Assembly (NCBI GenBank): GCA_046758465.1
Contig: JBHIAG010000009.1
Coordinates: 1 to 39,248, forward strand
Length of the DNA stretch: 39,248 bases
From: JBHIAG01 sp046758465
GTDB lineage: Bacteria > Acidobacteriota > Terriglobia > Acidiferrales > 2-02-FULL-67-57
Reading direction: 5' to 3'
The notes below the pieces were generated by a model. It saw only the letters and a list, made by a program, of their open reading frames with translations. It did no database searches and was not told where the DNA came from. Positions 15,635 to 23,691 of the stretch are shown here, piece by piece. Every line of letters begins with the position of its first letter. The stretch's first letter is position 1. The translations under genes were made by a program, and so were the position numbers.

Positions 15635-16408
15635 ATGGAGATTCATCCTACTGCCATTGTTTCGTCCCGTAGAGCGGGACTGCCGCGCACGGGCGCCATC
15701 GGACCGTACTGCGTGGTCGAAGACGATGTGGAGCTGGGCGAAGGGACGCGGATCGAAGCCCACGTCGTCGTCCGCGCCGGCGTGCGAGTGGGCACCGACT
15801 GCCGCGTGGCCAGCGGGGCCGTGCTGGGCGAAGAGCCGCAGGACAGGAACTTCAAAGGCGGGGGCGGCCACGTCGTCATCGGCGACCGCAACCTCATCCG
15901 CGAGCACGTCACCATCCACCGCAGCGCGACCCCCCGCGGCGCCACTACCATTGGGGATGACAACTTCCTCATGGCCGGGGCGCACGTGGGCCACGACGTC
16001 CGCCTGGGTCACCACGTTACGCTGGCCAACAACGTGCTGGTCGGCGGCCACGCGGTCGTTGAGGACTACGCCATGCTGGGCGGCGGGGCTGTGGTCCACC
16101 AGTATTGTCGCGTGGGCAAGCTGGCCATGGTAGGCGGCAACGTGCGCGTCATCCAGGACGTGCCGCCGTTCCTGCTGGCCGCCGACTTCGACGTGGCGGT
16201 CAAAGGATTGAACCTGGTCGGCCTGAAGCGCTTCGGGCTGTCGGCGAAGCAAATTTCAGCACTGAAAAAAGCCTACCACCTCCTCTACCGTTCGCAGCTA
16301 CCGCTGCACGCAGCGCTGGAGCGGATTGAGAAAGAGGTGGAAACGGAAGAGGCGCTTTACTTCGTCGGCTTCATCCGCGCCTCCCGGCGCGGCGTCTGCC
16401 GCGAATAA
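15635..16408 (+). CDS. lpxA: Acyl-ACP--UDP-N-acetylglucosamine O-acyltransferase
   Basis: LpxA performs the first acylation of lipid A synthesis in the cytosol. The 257-residue length fits the family. It starts MEIHPTAIV at ATG 15635; a longer frame exists upstream but overlaps the cupin gene. The left-handed beta-helix contains GDRNLIREHVTIHRS and AHVGHDVRLG, with both active-site His residues of the E. coli enzyme region. The C-terminal helical part LKRFGLSAKQISALKKAYHLLYRS is typical. Residues 10-19 (SSRRAGLPRT) are an insert encoded by a GTCCCGTAGAGCGGGAC palindrome, in place of a normal hexapeptide turn. fabZ and lpxB, often adjacent elsewhere, are not in the window. Confidence 0.92.
   Translation: MEIHPTAIVSSRRAGLPRTGAIGPYCVVEDDVELGEGTRIEAHVVVRAGVRVGTDCRVASGAVLGEEPQDRNFKGGGGHVVIGDRNLIREHVTIHRSATPRGATTIGDDNFLMAGAHVGHDVRLGHHVTLANNVLVGGHAVVEDYAMLGGGAVVHQYCRVGKLAMVGGNVRVIQDVPPFLLAADFDVAVKGLNLVGLKRFGLSAKQISALKKAYHLLYRSQLPLHAALERIEKEVETEEALYFVGFIRASRRGVCRE
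15664..15680. repeat. In-frame palindrome, CCCGCnnnGCGGG family, inside lpxA
   Basis: GTCCCGTAGAGCGGGAC near the 5' end of lpxA is read as SRRAGL. It is related to elements at 3728, 20575, 21034, 22436, 30878, 31036 and 34259. Confidence 0.75.
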
Positions 16409-16456
16409 AAAGCAGGACCTCAGGGGCTAAAGCCCGAGATTTTCTGGCCGCTTTTC

Positions 16457-16476
16457 GGCACGGCTAAAGCCGTGCC
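16457..16476. terminator. Hairpin between convergent lpxA and LpxL-type genes
   Basis: GGCACGGCTAAAGCCGTGCC can form a strong hairpin in the 104-bp convergent gap. A GGGCTAAAGCCC element lies just before it at about 16427. There is no long T-run, so termination is uncertain; it belongs to the GGCTAAAGCC repeat type. Confidence 0.45.
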
Positions 16477-16512
16477 CTGCCCAAATACATGCCCGAGCGT
16501 GAGGTTGTTGGG

Positions 16513-17466
16513 CTAGACGGCGTAGAGGGGCGGGTGGCCGGGGGGGCGGGTGCGCCAGCGGCGGTGCACCCAGAGCCACTGGTCGGGGTAGCGGCGGACG
16601 TAGCTTTCGAGCACTTGGTTGAACTGCGCGGTGGCGGCCGCGACGTCGGCTTCGGTGTTGCCTGTGCGCACCAGTTCCAGCGCTGGGTCGAAGCGCAGAC
16701 GATACTTCCCGAGCTTCTCATCCCAGAGCACAAACCCCGGGAGCACTGCGGCACCCGTGTGGAGGGCAAAGCGGGCCAGGCCGGTGGCGGTGGCCGCCGG
16801 CAGACCGAAGAAGTTGGCGAACACAACTCCTTCTTCCGACTGCACGTTCTGGTCGAACAGGATGCCGACGGCTCCGCCCTGGCGCAGACACGCGAGCACG
16901 GGGCGGGCGGAGTTGCGGCGATCAACCGCGATGTTGCCCCACAGGCAGCGGTAGCGGTTGATCAGGGCGTCCACTAAGGGATTGTCGAGCGGGCGGTTCA
17001 GATAGGCGACCGGGTGGCCGTGCACCGAGTGCGCGAACGAGCCCAGCTCCCAGGCACTCAGGTGGGCGGTCAGATAGAGCACCCCTTTGCCGGCGGCGGC
17101 CGCACGCTGGTAGTTCTCATAGCCGTCGTAGATGATGACCTCTTCAATGTTCGCGGGCGTGAGTCGCGGGAAGCGCGCAAACTCGGCCAGCAGCCAGCCC
17201 AGGTGGCGAAACTCGCCCCGCAGGAGTTTTTCGCGCTCAGCGGCCGACCGTTCCGGAAAGGCAAGTGCGAGATTGCGGCGGCCCACACGGCGCAAGCGCC
17301 GATGGAAAACATAAACCAGAAAACCCACGGCGGCGCCAACTCGCCGGGCGGTGCGCCGGGGCACGGTGCTGAGTGCGCCCAGCAGCACGCGTGCGGCCCA
17401 GTATTGCAGGCGGTGGGCGAAAGCTACGGGCGGGGTTTTCGCGCTCATTTCCGGTGTGATTGCCAA
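16513..17466 (-). CDS. LpxL/HtrB-type lipid A acyltransferase
   Basis: This 317-residue membrane-associated acyltransferase has an N-terminal hydrophobic anchor (LLGALSTVP..VGAAVGFLVYVF) and the family catalytic motif HLSAWE (His135, Glu140). NRPLDNPLVDALINRYR and GGAVGILFDQN blocks follow. It probably adds a secondary acyl chain to lipid A at the inner membrane. The reported start is TTG 17466 with AGGG upstream; ATG 17448 (MSAKTPPV) is an alternative. The 33 bases around the start recur at 18714-18746 with three differences. It is the last gene of a minus-strand run behind a methyltransferase, 18 bp away. Confidence 0.87.
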   Translation of the reverse strand: MAITPEMSAKTPPVAFAHRLQYWAARVLLGALSTVPRRTARRVGAAVGFLVYVFHRRLRRVGRRNLALAFPERSAAEREKLLRGEFRHLGWLLAEFARFPRLTPANIEEVIIYDGYENYQRAAAAGKGVLYLTAHLSAWELGSFAHSVHGHPVAYLNRPLDNPLVDALINRYRCLWGNIAVDRRNSARPVLACLRQGGAVGILFDQNVQSEEGVVFANFFGLPAATATGLARFALHTGAAVLPGFVLWDEKLGKYRLRFDPALELVRTGNTEADVAAATAQFNQVLESYVRRYPDQWLWVHRRWRTRPPGHPPLYAV

Positions 17467-17470
17467 CGCT
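17438..17470. repeat. 33-bp direct repeat at the LpxL-type start, copy 1
   Basis: This segment covers the start codon region of the acyltransferase gene. It matches 18714-18746 at 30 of 33 positions, in the same orientation. Confidence 0.75.
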
Positions 17471-17484
17471 ACCCTATCTAAAAT

Positions 17485-18342
17485 CTAAGAGGGAGCTCTC
17501 ACGTTTCTCCGGCATGGTGCACTAAGTTCTGGAAGGAACCGTGCCTGGAAATAAACTTCGCTCCCGAGGGCCGGAAAGAGAGCACCCCACAACTGGTTGA
17601 ACCGGATCCACCAACGAAAATTCTCCAAGGGAAAGCCGCTCAAGCGCATCATGTGAGACCCACACATGAACTCGACCACCAATCCCTCGCGGCGTGTCAG
17701 CTTGCGCAAACGCCCTGGGGACAGGCAATGAATATGGGAGCCTTTCGGCCTTCGGCCTGCGGCTAGCGCGCGGGCAAACTGGCGTTCCCTCAAATAGGCA
17801 ACCCAGTTTGGCGCCGTCGGTGTACCCGCCAATAAGATGCCTCCGGGCTGGAGGATGCGCCGGATCTCGCCCAGGGTAAACGCCGGGCGGGGTAGGTGCT
17901 CAAAGACATGCAAGCAGATGACGATATCTGCGGAATGCGGCGGCAGGGGCAGTGGCTGGTCGAAATCGCAGGCATACGTCTCATCATAGCCGGCCTTGGC
18001 CAACCGTGGGTGGCTGGTGTCCAGGTCCAGCCCGATCCAGCGCATCTTGGGCCACGCAGCGCATAAGCTCTTAAGCACACCGCGCTCGCAGCCCAGGTCC
18101 ACGACCACCGGCGGCCACTCCAGGCGCCGGGCCTCGTCCAGGATTCCGCAGCTCGCAAACCAGTATCGCATCGCACGGATCGGGTACCGAGTGCGCTTGA
18201 CACTCGTAGAGAGAGGGAAATCCTGCCGCCGCAATTCTGTGTTTTCGTCAAATAAGTCCAGCGACCAGCGCAGGAACTGAAACCGTGCCGACCAGTATTG
18301 TGCGCGCCCATGAATCGCTATGCCTGTTTTTGCTCTATCCAT
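17485..18342 (-). CDS. Class I SAM-dependent methyltransferase
   Basis: The 285-residue protein has a Rossmann methyltransferase core: motif I VVVDLGCERGVLKSL (about 79-93), then LDLDTSHPRLAKAGYDETYACDFDQ, DIVICLHVFEHLPRP and EIRRILQPGGILLAGTP. AAGAAGG sits six bases before ATG 18342. The LCLHVFEHL type of core is common in sugar- or lipid-modifying methyltransferases, but the substrate is unknown. GC appears lower than in flanking genes. It is followed by the LpxL-type gene and preceded by a truncated second methyltransferase, so the pair may be part of a surface-polysaccharide or acquired segment. Confidence 0.82.
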   Translation of the reverse strand: MDRAKTGIAIHGRAQYWSARFQFLRWSLDLFDENTELRRQDFPLSTSVKRTRYPIRAMRYWFASCGILDEARRLEWPPVVVDLGCERGVLKSLCAAWPKMRWIGLDLDTSHPRLAKAGYDETYACDFDQPLPLPPHSADIVICLHVFEHLPRPAFTLGEIRRILQPGGILLAGTPTAPNWVAYLRERQFARALAAGRRPKGSHIHCLSPGRLRKLTRREGLVVEFMCGSHMMRLSGFPLENFRWWIRFNQLWGALFPALGSEVYFQARFLPELSAPCRRNVRAPS

Positions 18343-18399
18343 ACGCGGCCTTCTTCCCTCGGCGGGCCCGCTGAGAGCCGCTGACCGTTGCGTACAATC

Positions 18400-18711
18400 T
18401 TAACAACGAAATGGCCACTGATGTCGACAACGAAGACAATCCAAGGGCCTCAAGGGATCTACAAACACTTGCTGCGCTGCCGGGAGGAGTTGGGTGGCGC
18501 AGGTAGGTCCGCACCCGACTTCCAACACCAGCGGTTCCGTGCTGACCTCTTTTGCGAATCTCTCTACCAGGGCGCGGTAGCGGGAAGCAACTCTGGCAAT
18601 CTGTGATACTAGGGCGCTCGGCGCGTGCCAGAAAGCCGCTTCATGCAGTTGGGCGTTGGCCCACCGGGGTCGCTTCACATCACGCAAAGTGCGTGGGACA
18701 CGGCCCTTCAT
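18400..18711 (-). pseudogene. Truncated SAM methyltransferase (N-terminal fragment)
   Basis: This 103-codon frame has a helical lead (FWHAPSALVSQIARVASRYRALVERFAKE) and motif I LVLEVGCGPTC, then DPLRPLD. It stops there (CRHQWPFRC), right after the second strand of the fold. Methyltransferases of this type continue for another 150 residues or so. No continuation was found in the next 60 bases before the next gene. It is most simply a broken gene. Its start sits on the second copy of the 33-bp repeat that covers the LpxL-type start. Confidence 0.6.
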
Positions 18712-18895
18712 TGTTCGCGCTCATTTCCGGTGCGACTACCAACGCTCGCACTGGGGTAAAACCAGCGTTCAGCCTGCCCTGTTCCCAATCTAGGGGCTCC
18801 ACAGCCGGCAGCGAAGTTCCCCTCGCAGCCGCAGCGAAGAGAAGGGCGCGCCCGGCCAACCAAGTTGGAACGGAGCCTGCCCACCCCAGGCGGCG
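18712..18895. other. Non-coding gap with second copy of the 33-bp repeat
   Basis: Bases 18714-18746 repeat 17438-17470. The remaining 150 bases, up to the hydrolase stop, show no recognisable gene or terminator. Confidence 0.6.
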
Positions 18896-19882
18896 CTAGC
18901 GGGTGCGCTCTACCAGAGGGAGATGAGTGAGGAAGAAAGAAATCACCAGGTCCTCGTACGCCGTGCGTTCTAGCGCTGCGAGCGTCGTCAACGACGTCCG
19001 CCGCCGCCGCACGAATTCTTTGGGCTCCGGGGCACGCTCGAAGAGCACGCGGGTAAATTCGGCCAACGCCGGCTGGTCGTCCCCGGCGATGAACAGTTTG
19101 GGAATGTCCGCCAACTGCTCGATGGGGATTGCGTCGTTGTTGCGGCGATTGCGGAAGGTGTAGAGCCGGTATTCGAGCCGGGTGATGGCACCGAGCAAGG
19201 GCACCCAGTGGGCGCCGTGGCGCCGCAGTTGCAGCCGCAGCATATCCACCGGGCGGGTATACAACGAATCCAGCACCAGCACCTTCACGCCGGGAGAGCG
19301 TGCCGCCGCCTTCAGCGCGGTGTAGGCGCCCAGCGAATGCCCCCAGAGGCCGATGCGTTGCCCATCGAGGTCGGCGCGGCGCGCGAGCATGTCGAGTGCC
19401 GCCAGCAGTTCCTCGGTTTCCTGAAAGCCGAGGGTGGTGCGCTTGCGCGGGCTTTCGCCGTGGCCGGCCAGGTTGAAGGCCAAAACGTTGTAGCGATGCT
19501 CCTGGAGGGAGGTTGCCAGGTCCAGCACATCCGAGCGGCTGGAGCCATAGCCGTGCAGCACCACAATCACCGGCCCGCGCCGCCGGCCGGGGAAGAACCA
19601 GCCGTTGTGGGAGGTGCCGTCGGGGCTTTTGAAGCTCACCGCCTGGGTGGTGCCGATGAGCTCGGTGGGGTCGAGGGCTTCGCCGGCGTGGGGCGGGCTG
19701 AGGGCGCGGGCCAGTAGGAAGCCTCCGATCACCACCAGCGACAAAAATCCAAACACCAGCGCCGCCAGGCTGGCGGTTATAATCTTGCCGCGGAGGGTAG
19801 TGGGATACTGAAGTTCGTTCAGCAGGCGGCTCACCGCGGCCCGAAAGCCGCGTTCCGAACGCCGGCGATAGCGGACTGCCAC
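18896..19882 (-). CDS. Membrane-anchored alpha/beta hydrolase
   Basis: With GTG 19882 as start (GGGAGGGG about ten bases upstream) the protein has 328 residues; a longer frame to 20020 is open but less convincing. A transmembrane helix near the N-terminus (ITASLAALVFGFLSLVVIGGFLLA) anchors it with the hydrolase domain outside. The fold is shown by VIVVLHGYGSSRSDVLD (oxyanion loop), NVLAFNLAGHGES and the nucleophile elbow LWGHSLGAYTA (GHSLG). A later FIAGDDQPALAEF would supply the acid; the His may be in the C-terminal FFLTHLPL. The substrate is unknown; the layout resembles DUF1749/BEM46-like lipases or peptidases. Confidence 0.82.
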   Translation of the reverse strand: MAVRYRRRSERGFRAAVSRLLNELQYPTTLRGKIITASLAALVFGFLSLVVIGGFLLARALSPPHAGEALDPTELIGTTQAVSFKSPDGTSHNGWFFPGRRRGPVIVVLHGYGSSRSDVLDLATSLQEHRYNVLAFNLAGHGESPRKRTTLGFQETEELLAALDMLARRADLDGQRIGLWGHSLGAYTALKAAARSPGVKVLVLDSLYTRPVDMLRLQLRRHGAHWVPLLGAITRLEYRLYTFRNRRNNDAIPIEQLADIPKLFIAGDDQPALAEFTRVLFERAPEPKEFVRRRRTSLTTLAALERTAYEDLVISFFLTHLPLVERTR

Positions 19883-20019
19883 AGCTTTTATTCCCCTCCC
19901 TCGGGCTCCGGCGCCGCTGAATCTTATCATAGCGCAGGGGAAGAACGAACGAATGTCCCCAGCGCCAACGAACGCCGCGGTCGCCGTCGCCGGGAGACAC
20001 GGGCGGGACGCCGGTGCCA

Positions 20020-20225
20020 CCCACAGGAAACTTTAGAGGTTTCCCCTTGGGTAGGGCAAGGCCTTGTGCCTGCCTGCGGTAGGCAGGCTTTGCCGCGGCA
20101 GGGGACCCTTCGGCCCCGAAGCTTCGGGGCTCAGGAGAAGCAAGCCCCTGCCCTACCCTTGCGGAGAAGGTATGCGTGCCGGCCGCACCGCTGCCACAGT
20201 TTTAGACTATACTTTAGCGAGACCT
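20020..20225. repeat. Divergent gap filled with repeats upstream of the GNAT gene
   Basis: GGGTAGGGCAAGGCCTTG opens at about 20049 and its mate CCCTACCC closes near 20158. Inside are a GCCTGCGGTAGGCAGGC hairpin (20080-20095) and a perfect GCCCCGAAGCTTCGGGGC (20113-20130). TATACT at about 20211 may be a -10 for the GNAT gene; the -35 is unclear. Confidence 0.65.
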
Positions 20226-21461
20226 ATGGCGACGGTTCCGCTTCCGCGTGTGGAGATTGTTGAGCTGCGGCAGGTGCGCAGCCGGCAGTTGGCACCGCTG
20301 TTCGAGGAGCAGCAGCGGGCCTGGCAGGAGGAGTTGCGCTGGGACTACAAGCCCTCGCTCGGGCTGATCAAAAAGCACATTGACGCGCGCGCGCTGCCGG
20401 GCTACGTGGCGCTGCTGGGGGGCGAGGTAGCCGGCTACTGCTTTTTCGTTTACGAAGAGGTCACCTGCGCGCAGGGTGCGCCCGGGGGGCAAAAGGGACT
20501 CATCGGCGACCTGTTCGTGCGGCAGGCTTATCGGCCGTCCCAAAGCTTCGGGACGAGGCTGGCCCCGCCTCCAATCCCGCAGAGCGGGAATGGGTCGGGG
20601 CTGGCGACGCAGTTGTTGGAACACGCGCTGGAGACGCTGGAAGGCAGCCGCGGCGTCGTGCGCATGGAAGCGCAGGTGATGCCGTTCGGGATTGAGCCGC
20701 TGGCACCCGTCTTTCTGGCCCATAATTTCCGCAGCTATCCGCGACTGTTTATGTACCGGGGCTTAAAGAAGCCAGCGGCAGAAGCCACTGGGCTGAACGG
20801 GGGCGTGGATCGCGCACCGGAGAGGACCGCCGCCGACCGCGCGTGGGAAATTGAGCGATGGGACGACGGGTACTTCGAGCCGCTGGCGGAGCTGATCGTC
20901 GCAGCCTATGCGGGCCATATTGACAGCCACATCAACGACCAGTACGGCACGCGCGACGGGGCGCTGAAATTTCTGAAAAACATCGTGGTGTTTCCGGGTT
21001 GCGGGATGTTTCGGCCGGAGGCGTCGTTGGTGGTCCCGCTCGGCGGGAGGCCTCCCAGCGGCCCGGGCGATCAAGACCCAGTGGCTGGAGCCACTGGGTT
21101 GGACATCAAAATGGCTCCGCCGGCCGACACGAGCTCACGGTTCACGGTTCACGGTTCACGATTCACGCCACTGGCGGGGGCGTTGCTGGTATCGCAAGTG
21201 GCGCCGCACATCGCGCATATCACGCAGGTGTGCGTGCGGCCGGAGGTGCGGGGTCGGGGGCTGGGGAGGCAGCTGCTGGCGCGCACGCTCGACACCCTGC
21301 GCCAGAAAGGCTATGAGGGGGTCTCGCTCAGCGTCACCGCCGACAACCCGCCGGCGGTCGGGCTCTATCGTCACTTCGGCTTTGAGGTGCTGAAACGCTT
21401 CGCCGCCTACGTCCGAGAAAAACCGCCCGTGGTTCGCTGGGGGCCGCCCGGGGTAAGCTGA
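20226..21461 (+). CDS. Tandem GNAT acetyltransferase with multiple in-frame repeat insertions
   Basis: From ATG 20226 (MATVPLPRVEIVELRQ) the protein has 411 residues and two GNAT domains. The second is intact: HITQVCVRPEVRGRGLGRQLLARTLDTL, then VSLSVTADNPPAVGLYRHFGFE, a complete acetyl-CoA site. The first has its acetyl-CoA loop split: LFVRQAYR is followed by about 18 foreign residues, then GSGLATQLLEHALETL. The insert is encoded by two palindromes. A third element (KPAAEATGLNGG) lies in the linker. A fourth block of about 45 residues (RPEASLVVPLGG..VHGSRFTPLAG) precedes the second acetyl-CoA motif. An upstream ATG (20172) has a good GGAGAAGG but its product begins in unrelated sequence. The first domain may be structural or inactive. 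The substrate is unknown. Confidence 0.78.
   Translation: MATVPLPRVEIVELRQVRSRQLAPLFEEQQRAWQEELRWDYKPSLGLIKKHIDARALPGYVALLGGEVAGYCFFVYEEVTCAQGAPGGQKGLIGDLFVRQAYRPSQSFGTRLAPPPIPQSGNGSGLATQLLEHALETLEGSRGVVRMEAQVMPFGIEPLAPVFLAHNFRSYPRLFMYRGLKKPAAEATGLNGGVDRAPERTAADRAWEIERWDDGYFEPLAELIVAAYAGHIDSHINDQYGTRDGALKFLKNIVVFPGCGMFRPEASLVVPLGGRPPSGPGDQDPVAGATGLDIKMAPPADTSSRFTVHGSRFTPLAGALLVSQVAPHIAHITQVCVRPEVRGRGLGRQLLARTLDTLRQKGYEGVSLSVTADNPPAVGLYRHFGFEVLKRFAAYVREKPPVVRWGPPGVS
20537..20589. repeat. Two palindromes inserted in the acetyl-CoA loop codons of the GNAT gene
   Basis: GTCCCAAAGCTTCGGGAC (20537-20554) and TCCCGCAGAGCGGGA (20575-20589) stand side by side. They are read as PSQSFGTR and PIPQSGNG. 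Confidence 0.85.
20771..20798. repeat. AGTGGC/GCCACT-GGGCTGAAC element in the GNAT gene
   Basis: This is a coding copy of the element seen at 4682-4709 and, altered, at 39108-39135. It is read as KPAAEATGLN in the linker between the two GNAT domains. Confidence 0.8.
21031..21167. repeat. Composite repeat block inside the GNAT gene, including a 7-base tandem repeat
   Basis: In order: TCCCGCTCGGCGGGA (21034-21048), CCCAGTGGCTGGAGCCACTGGG (21078-21099) and four units of TCACGGT/TCACGAT plus a partial one (21135-21167). The whole block stays in frame and separates strands of the second GNAT domain. Confidence 0.8.
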
Positions 21462-21570
21462 CCGCTGTTGGAAACTGTCTCATTTACATATCCATAGACA
21501 AGAAGATCTATCGCAGACTGTCCTGCAAGCCCTGTTACATGCTCGCGCTGCGGGCGCTCTGCTGATGAGG

Positions 21571-21689
21571 CAGGAGCGTTTGCGGAGGAGGTGTTTGAGT
21601 TCGCCCATGAATTCTTTGAGGTCTTTGAAGTCGAGGTAGCTGGAGGCGAAGCGGACGTAGACGACTTTGTCGAGGCGGCGGAGGCGGGC
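21571..21689 (-). pseudogene. Duplicated 3' end of nrdR
   Basis: The 119 bases match 21788-21906 with only a handful of differences, in the same orientation, offset by 217. Read in the nrdR frame it gives ARLRRLDKVVYVRFASSYLDFKDLKEFMGELKHLLRKRS, almost the NrdR C-terminus. The frame has no start and no zinc ribbon, so this is a remnant. The rest of 21462-21780 shows no gene. Confidence 0.75.
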
Positions 21690-21780
21690 AGTGCGGGGGA
21701 GATGTTAGGGGCGGGAGTGTTCACGAAGCATGCGGCCAGGGACAAGCCCTGGCCCTACCCAACACGAGGCGCTTGCATGG

Positions 21781-22245
<465 letters not shown>

Positions 22246-22337
22246 TGTTGTTTTTCCGTCGCCTTCCGGCACGTTCCGACGCGTACCGACGCGGCAAGGC
22301 TACTACGGGTCGCCTGGCCTGGCAAGGCGGGGGCTGG

Positions 22338-22366
22338 TTGCCCCGTTCTGGCCGGGGGGGTATGAT
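22338..22366 (+). promoter_or_regulatory. Housekeeping-type promoter for the ECF sigma operon
   Basis: TTGCCC (22338-22343), a 17-base spacer and TATGAT (22361-22366) lie about 100 bases before the chosen start of the sigma gene. Confidence 0.5.
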
Positions 22367-22380
22367 GGCGGCCGGTAGGG

Positions 22381-22407
22381 GGAACTTTTTCGGCACGGTT
22401 TCCGTTT
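22381..22407 (+). promoter_or_regulatory. Candidate ECF-type autoregulatory promoter
   Basis: GGAACTT (22381-22387) is followed after 15 bases by CGTTT (22403-22407). GGAACTT is the classical -35 element of RpoE-like ECF sigma factors. The -10 match is weaker. It would allow the sigma factor to transcribe its own operon. Confidence 0.4.
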
Positions 22408-22435
22408 TTCAAAGTAGGCGGCAAGCCGATGCCCG

Positions 22436-22452
22436 GTCCCGCCAAGCGGGAC
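22436..22452. repeat. CCCGCnnnGCGGG palindrome upstream of the ECF sigma gene
   Basis: GTCCCGCCAAGCGGGAC lies in the leader just before the GTG start. If a start further upstream is used, it would be coding. Confidence 0.7.
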
Positions 22453-22466
22453 AGGGAGCGGTCGAG

Positions 22467-23054
22467 GTGGACGATGCGGTGCTGGTTCGCCGGTGCTTGC
22501 GCGGTGATGCAAGAGCGTGGGAAGAGATCGTGCGAACCCACACGCGTCGCATCTACAACCTCTGCTACCGCTTCACGGCCAACCGCGAGGAAGCGCAGGA
22601 CTTGACACAGGAGGTTTTTCTCCGCGTGTACCGGACGCTGAAAAGTTACAACCCGGAGCAAGGCACGCTGGGCGTGTGGATGCATCGGGTGGCGCGCAAC
22701 CTCTTGATCGATTACTACCGCGCGAGCCGCCACGAGCGCCTGAGCGTCTCGCTCGAAGACGAGCTGCCACGCATCGAGCAGAAAGAGTCGGCCGCACCCG
22801 CGCCCGACCGCGCGGTGGCGCTGGGAGAACTTTCCGCGGCCATCCAACAGGCGCTCACCTTGCTCTCGCCCGAACTGCGCGAAGCGGTCATCCTGCGCGA
22901 CCTACAAGAACTCGACTACCGCGCGATCGCCCAGGTGCTGGCGGTGCCCGAAGGCACGGTGAAGTCGCGCATCAACCGTGGCCGCGCCGAACTGGGCAGG
23001 ATTATGAAACGCTACCCGGGCTTTGACTCGCCCGCGAGCGTGGACGAACCATGA
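22467..23054 (+). CDS. ECF-type RNA polymerase sigma factor
   Basis: From GTG 22467 (GGGAG eight bases upstream) the protein has 195 residues, normal for ECF sigmas. An open frame continues to 22245, but two ATG codons there (22362, 22365) fall in a predicted -10 box. Region 2 is LVRRCLRGDARAWEEIVRTH..FTANREEAQDLTQEVFLRVYRTL with the DLTQEVF motif. Region 4 is ALTLLSPELREAVILRDLQELDYRAIAQVLAVPEGTVKSRINRGR, a clear helix-turn-helix. Its stop overlaps the anti-sigma start by four bases (ATGA), indicating translational coupling. Both a housekeeping and an ECF-like promoter lie upstream. Confidence 0.9.
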   Translation: MDDAVLVRRCLRGDARAWEEIVRTHTRRIYNLCYRFTANREEAQDLTQEVFLRVYRTLKSYNPEQGTLGVWMHRVARNLLIDYYRASRHERLSVSLEDELPRIEQKESAAPAPDRAVALGELSAAIQQALTLLSPELREAVILRDLQELDYRAIAQVLAVPEGTVKSRINRGRAELGRIMKRYPGFDSPASVDEP

Positions 23055-23686
23055 ACTGGCACTGCGCACAAACCGAAGCGCGCTTGAGCGACTACCTCGA
23101 GCACACGCTCACGCCGGCCGAGCAGGAGGCCGCCGACGCGCACGTCCGCGCCTGCGCGCACTGCGCTGAGTGGCTGGACGCGCGTCAGGCGGTCGCATGG
23201 CTGCGGCAGCTCACCCCGCTGCCCGTGCCGCTGGGACTGGAGACGCGCATCCTGGCCCATACCACGGGCCTCGCGCCGCGGGTCAGCTTCTGGGAAGTAC
23301 TGGCGGGCGGGTGGCACACGCTCGCGCAACCGCGGGTGGCGCTGAGTGTAGCGGCGGCACTCTTCTCAGTCTCGCTCGTGTTGCAGACACTCGACCTCAA
23401 CCTGCGCGAGCTGTCAGCCAGCGACTTTCGCCCCGCGAATCTCTATCGCAAGCTCGACCGCACCGCGCACCTCGCCTACGGCCGCAGCGTGAAGTTTATC
23501 AACGACCTGCAAGTGCTCTATGAGATTCGCTCGCGCCTGGATGAGCTCAGGCCCCTGGTGGCGGAGCCGGCGGAGGAGAAGGCGCCCGCGCCGCCCCCCG
23601 CGCAAGAGAAAGAAGAACAGAACTTCACCGATGACACAGGTGGGCGCAAATTCTATGCCTACCAATTGACACACCCGGCGAGGTGA
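23051..23686 (+). CDS. Membrane anti-sigma factor with zinc-finger (zf-HC2) domain
   Basis: The 211-residue protein has the ZAS signature His31-x3-Cys35-x2-Cys38 in DAHVRACAHCAEWL, an N-terminal sigma-binding region, one transmembrane helix (about 94-113, VALSVAAALFSVSLVLQTL) and an outer C-terminal part rich in Pro, Ala and Glu (PAPPPAQEKEE). It should hold the preceding sigma factor inactive at the membrane until a signal is received. The reading frame is coupled to the sigma gene (ATGA overlap) and almost touches the next gene. No site-2 protease or regulator gene is adjacent, so the release mechanism is unknown. Confidence 0.88.
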   Translation: MNWHCAQTEARLSDYLEHTLTPAEQEAADAHVRACAHCAEWLDARQAVAWLRQLTPLPVPLGLETRILAHTTGLAPRVSFWEVLAGGWHTLAQPRVALSVAAALFSVSLVLQTLDLNLRELSASDFRPANLYRKLDRTAHLAYGRSVKFINDLQVLYEIRSRLDELRPLVAEPAEEKAPAPPPAQEKEEQNFTDDTGGRKFYAYQLTHPAR

Positions 23687-23691
23687 ACGTA

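Noticed and set aside
18708..20024. A 438-codon minus-strand frame
   Set aside because: It is a Pro/Arg-rich shadow of the alpha/beta hydrolase in another frame.
21407..21745. A 112-codon minus-strand ORF rich in Ser/Ala/Thr
   Set aside because: It is the wrong frame of the duplicated nrdR tail; the homologous frame has no start.
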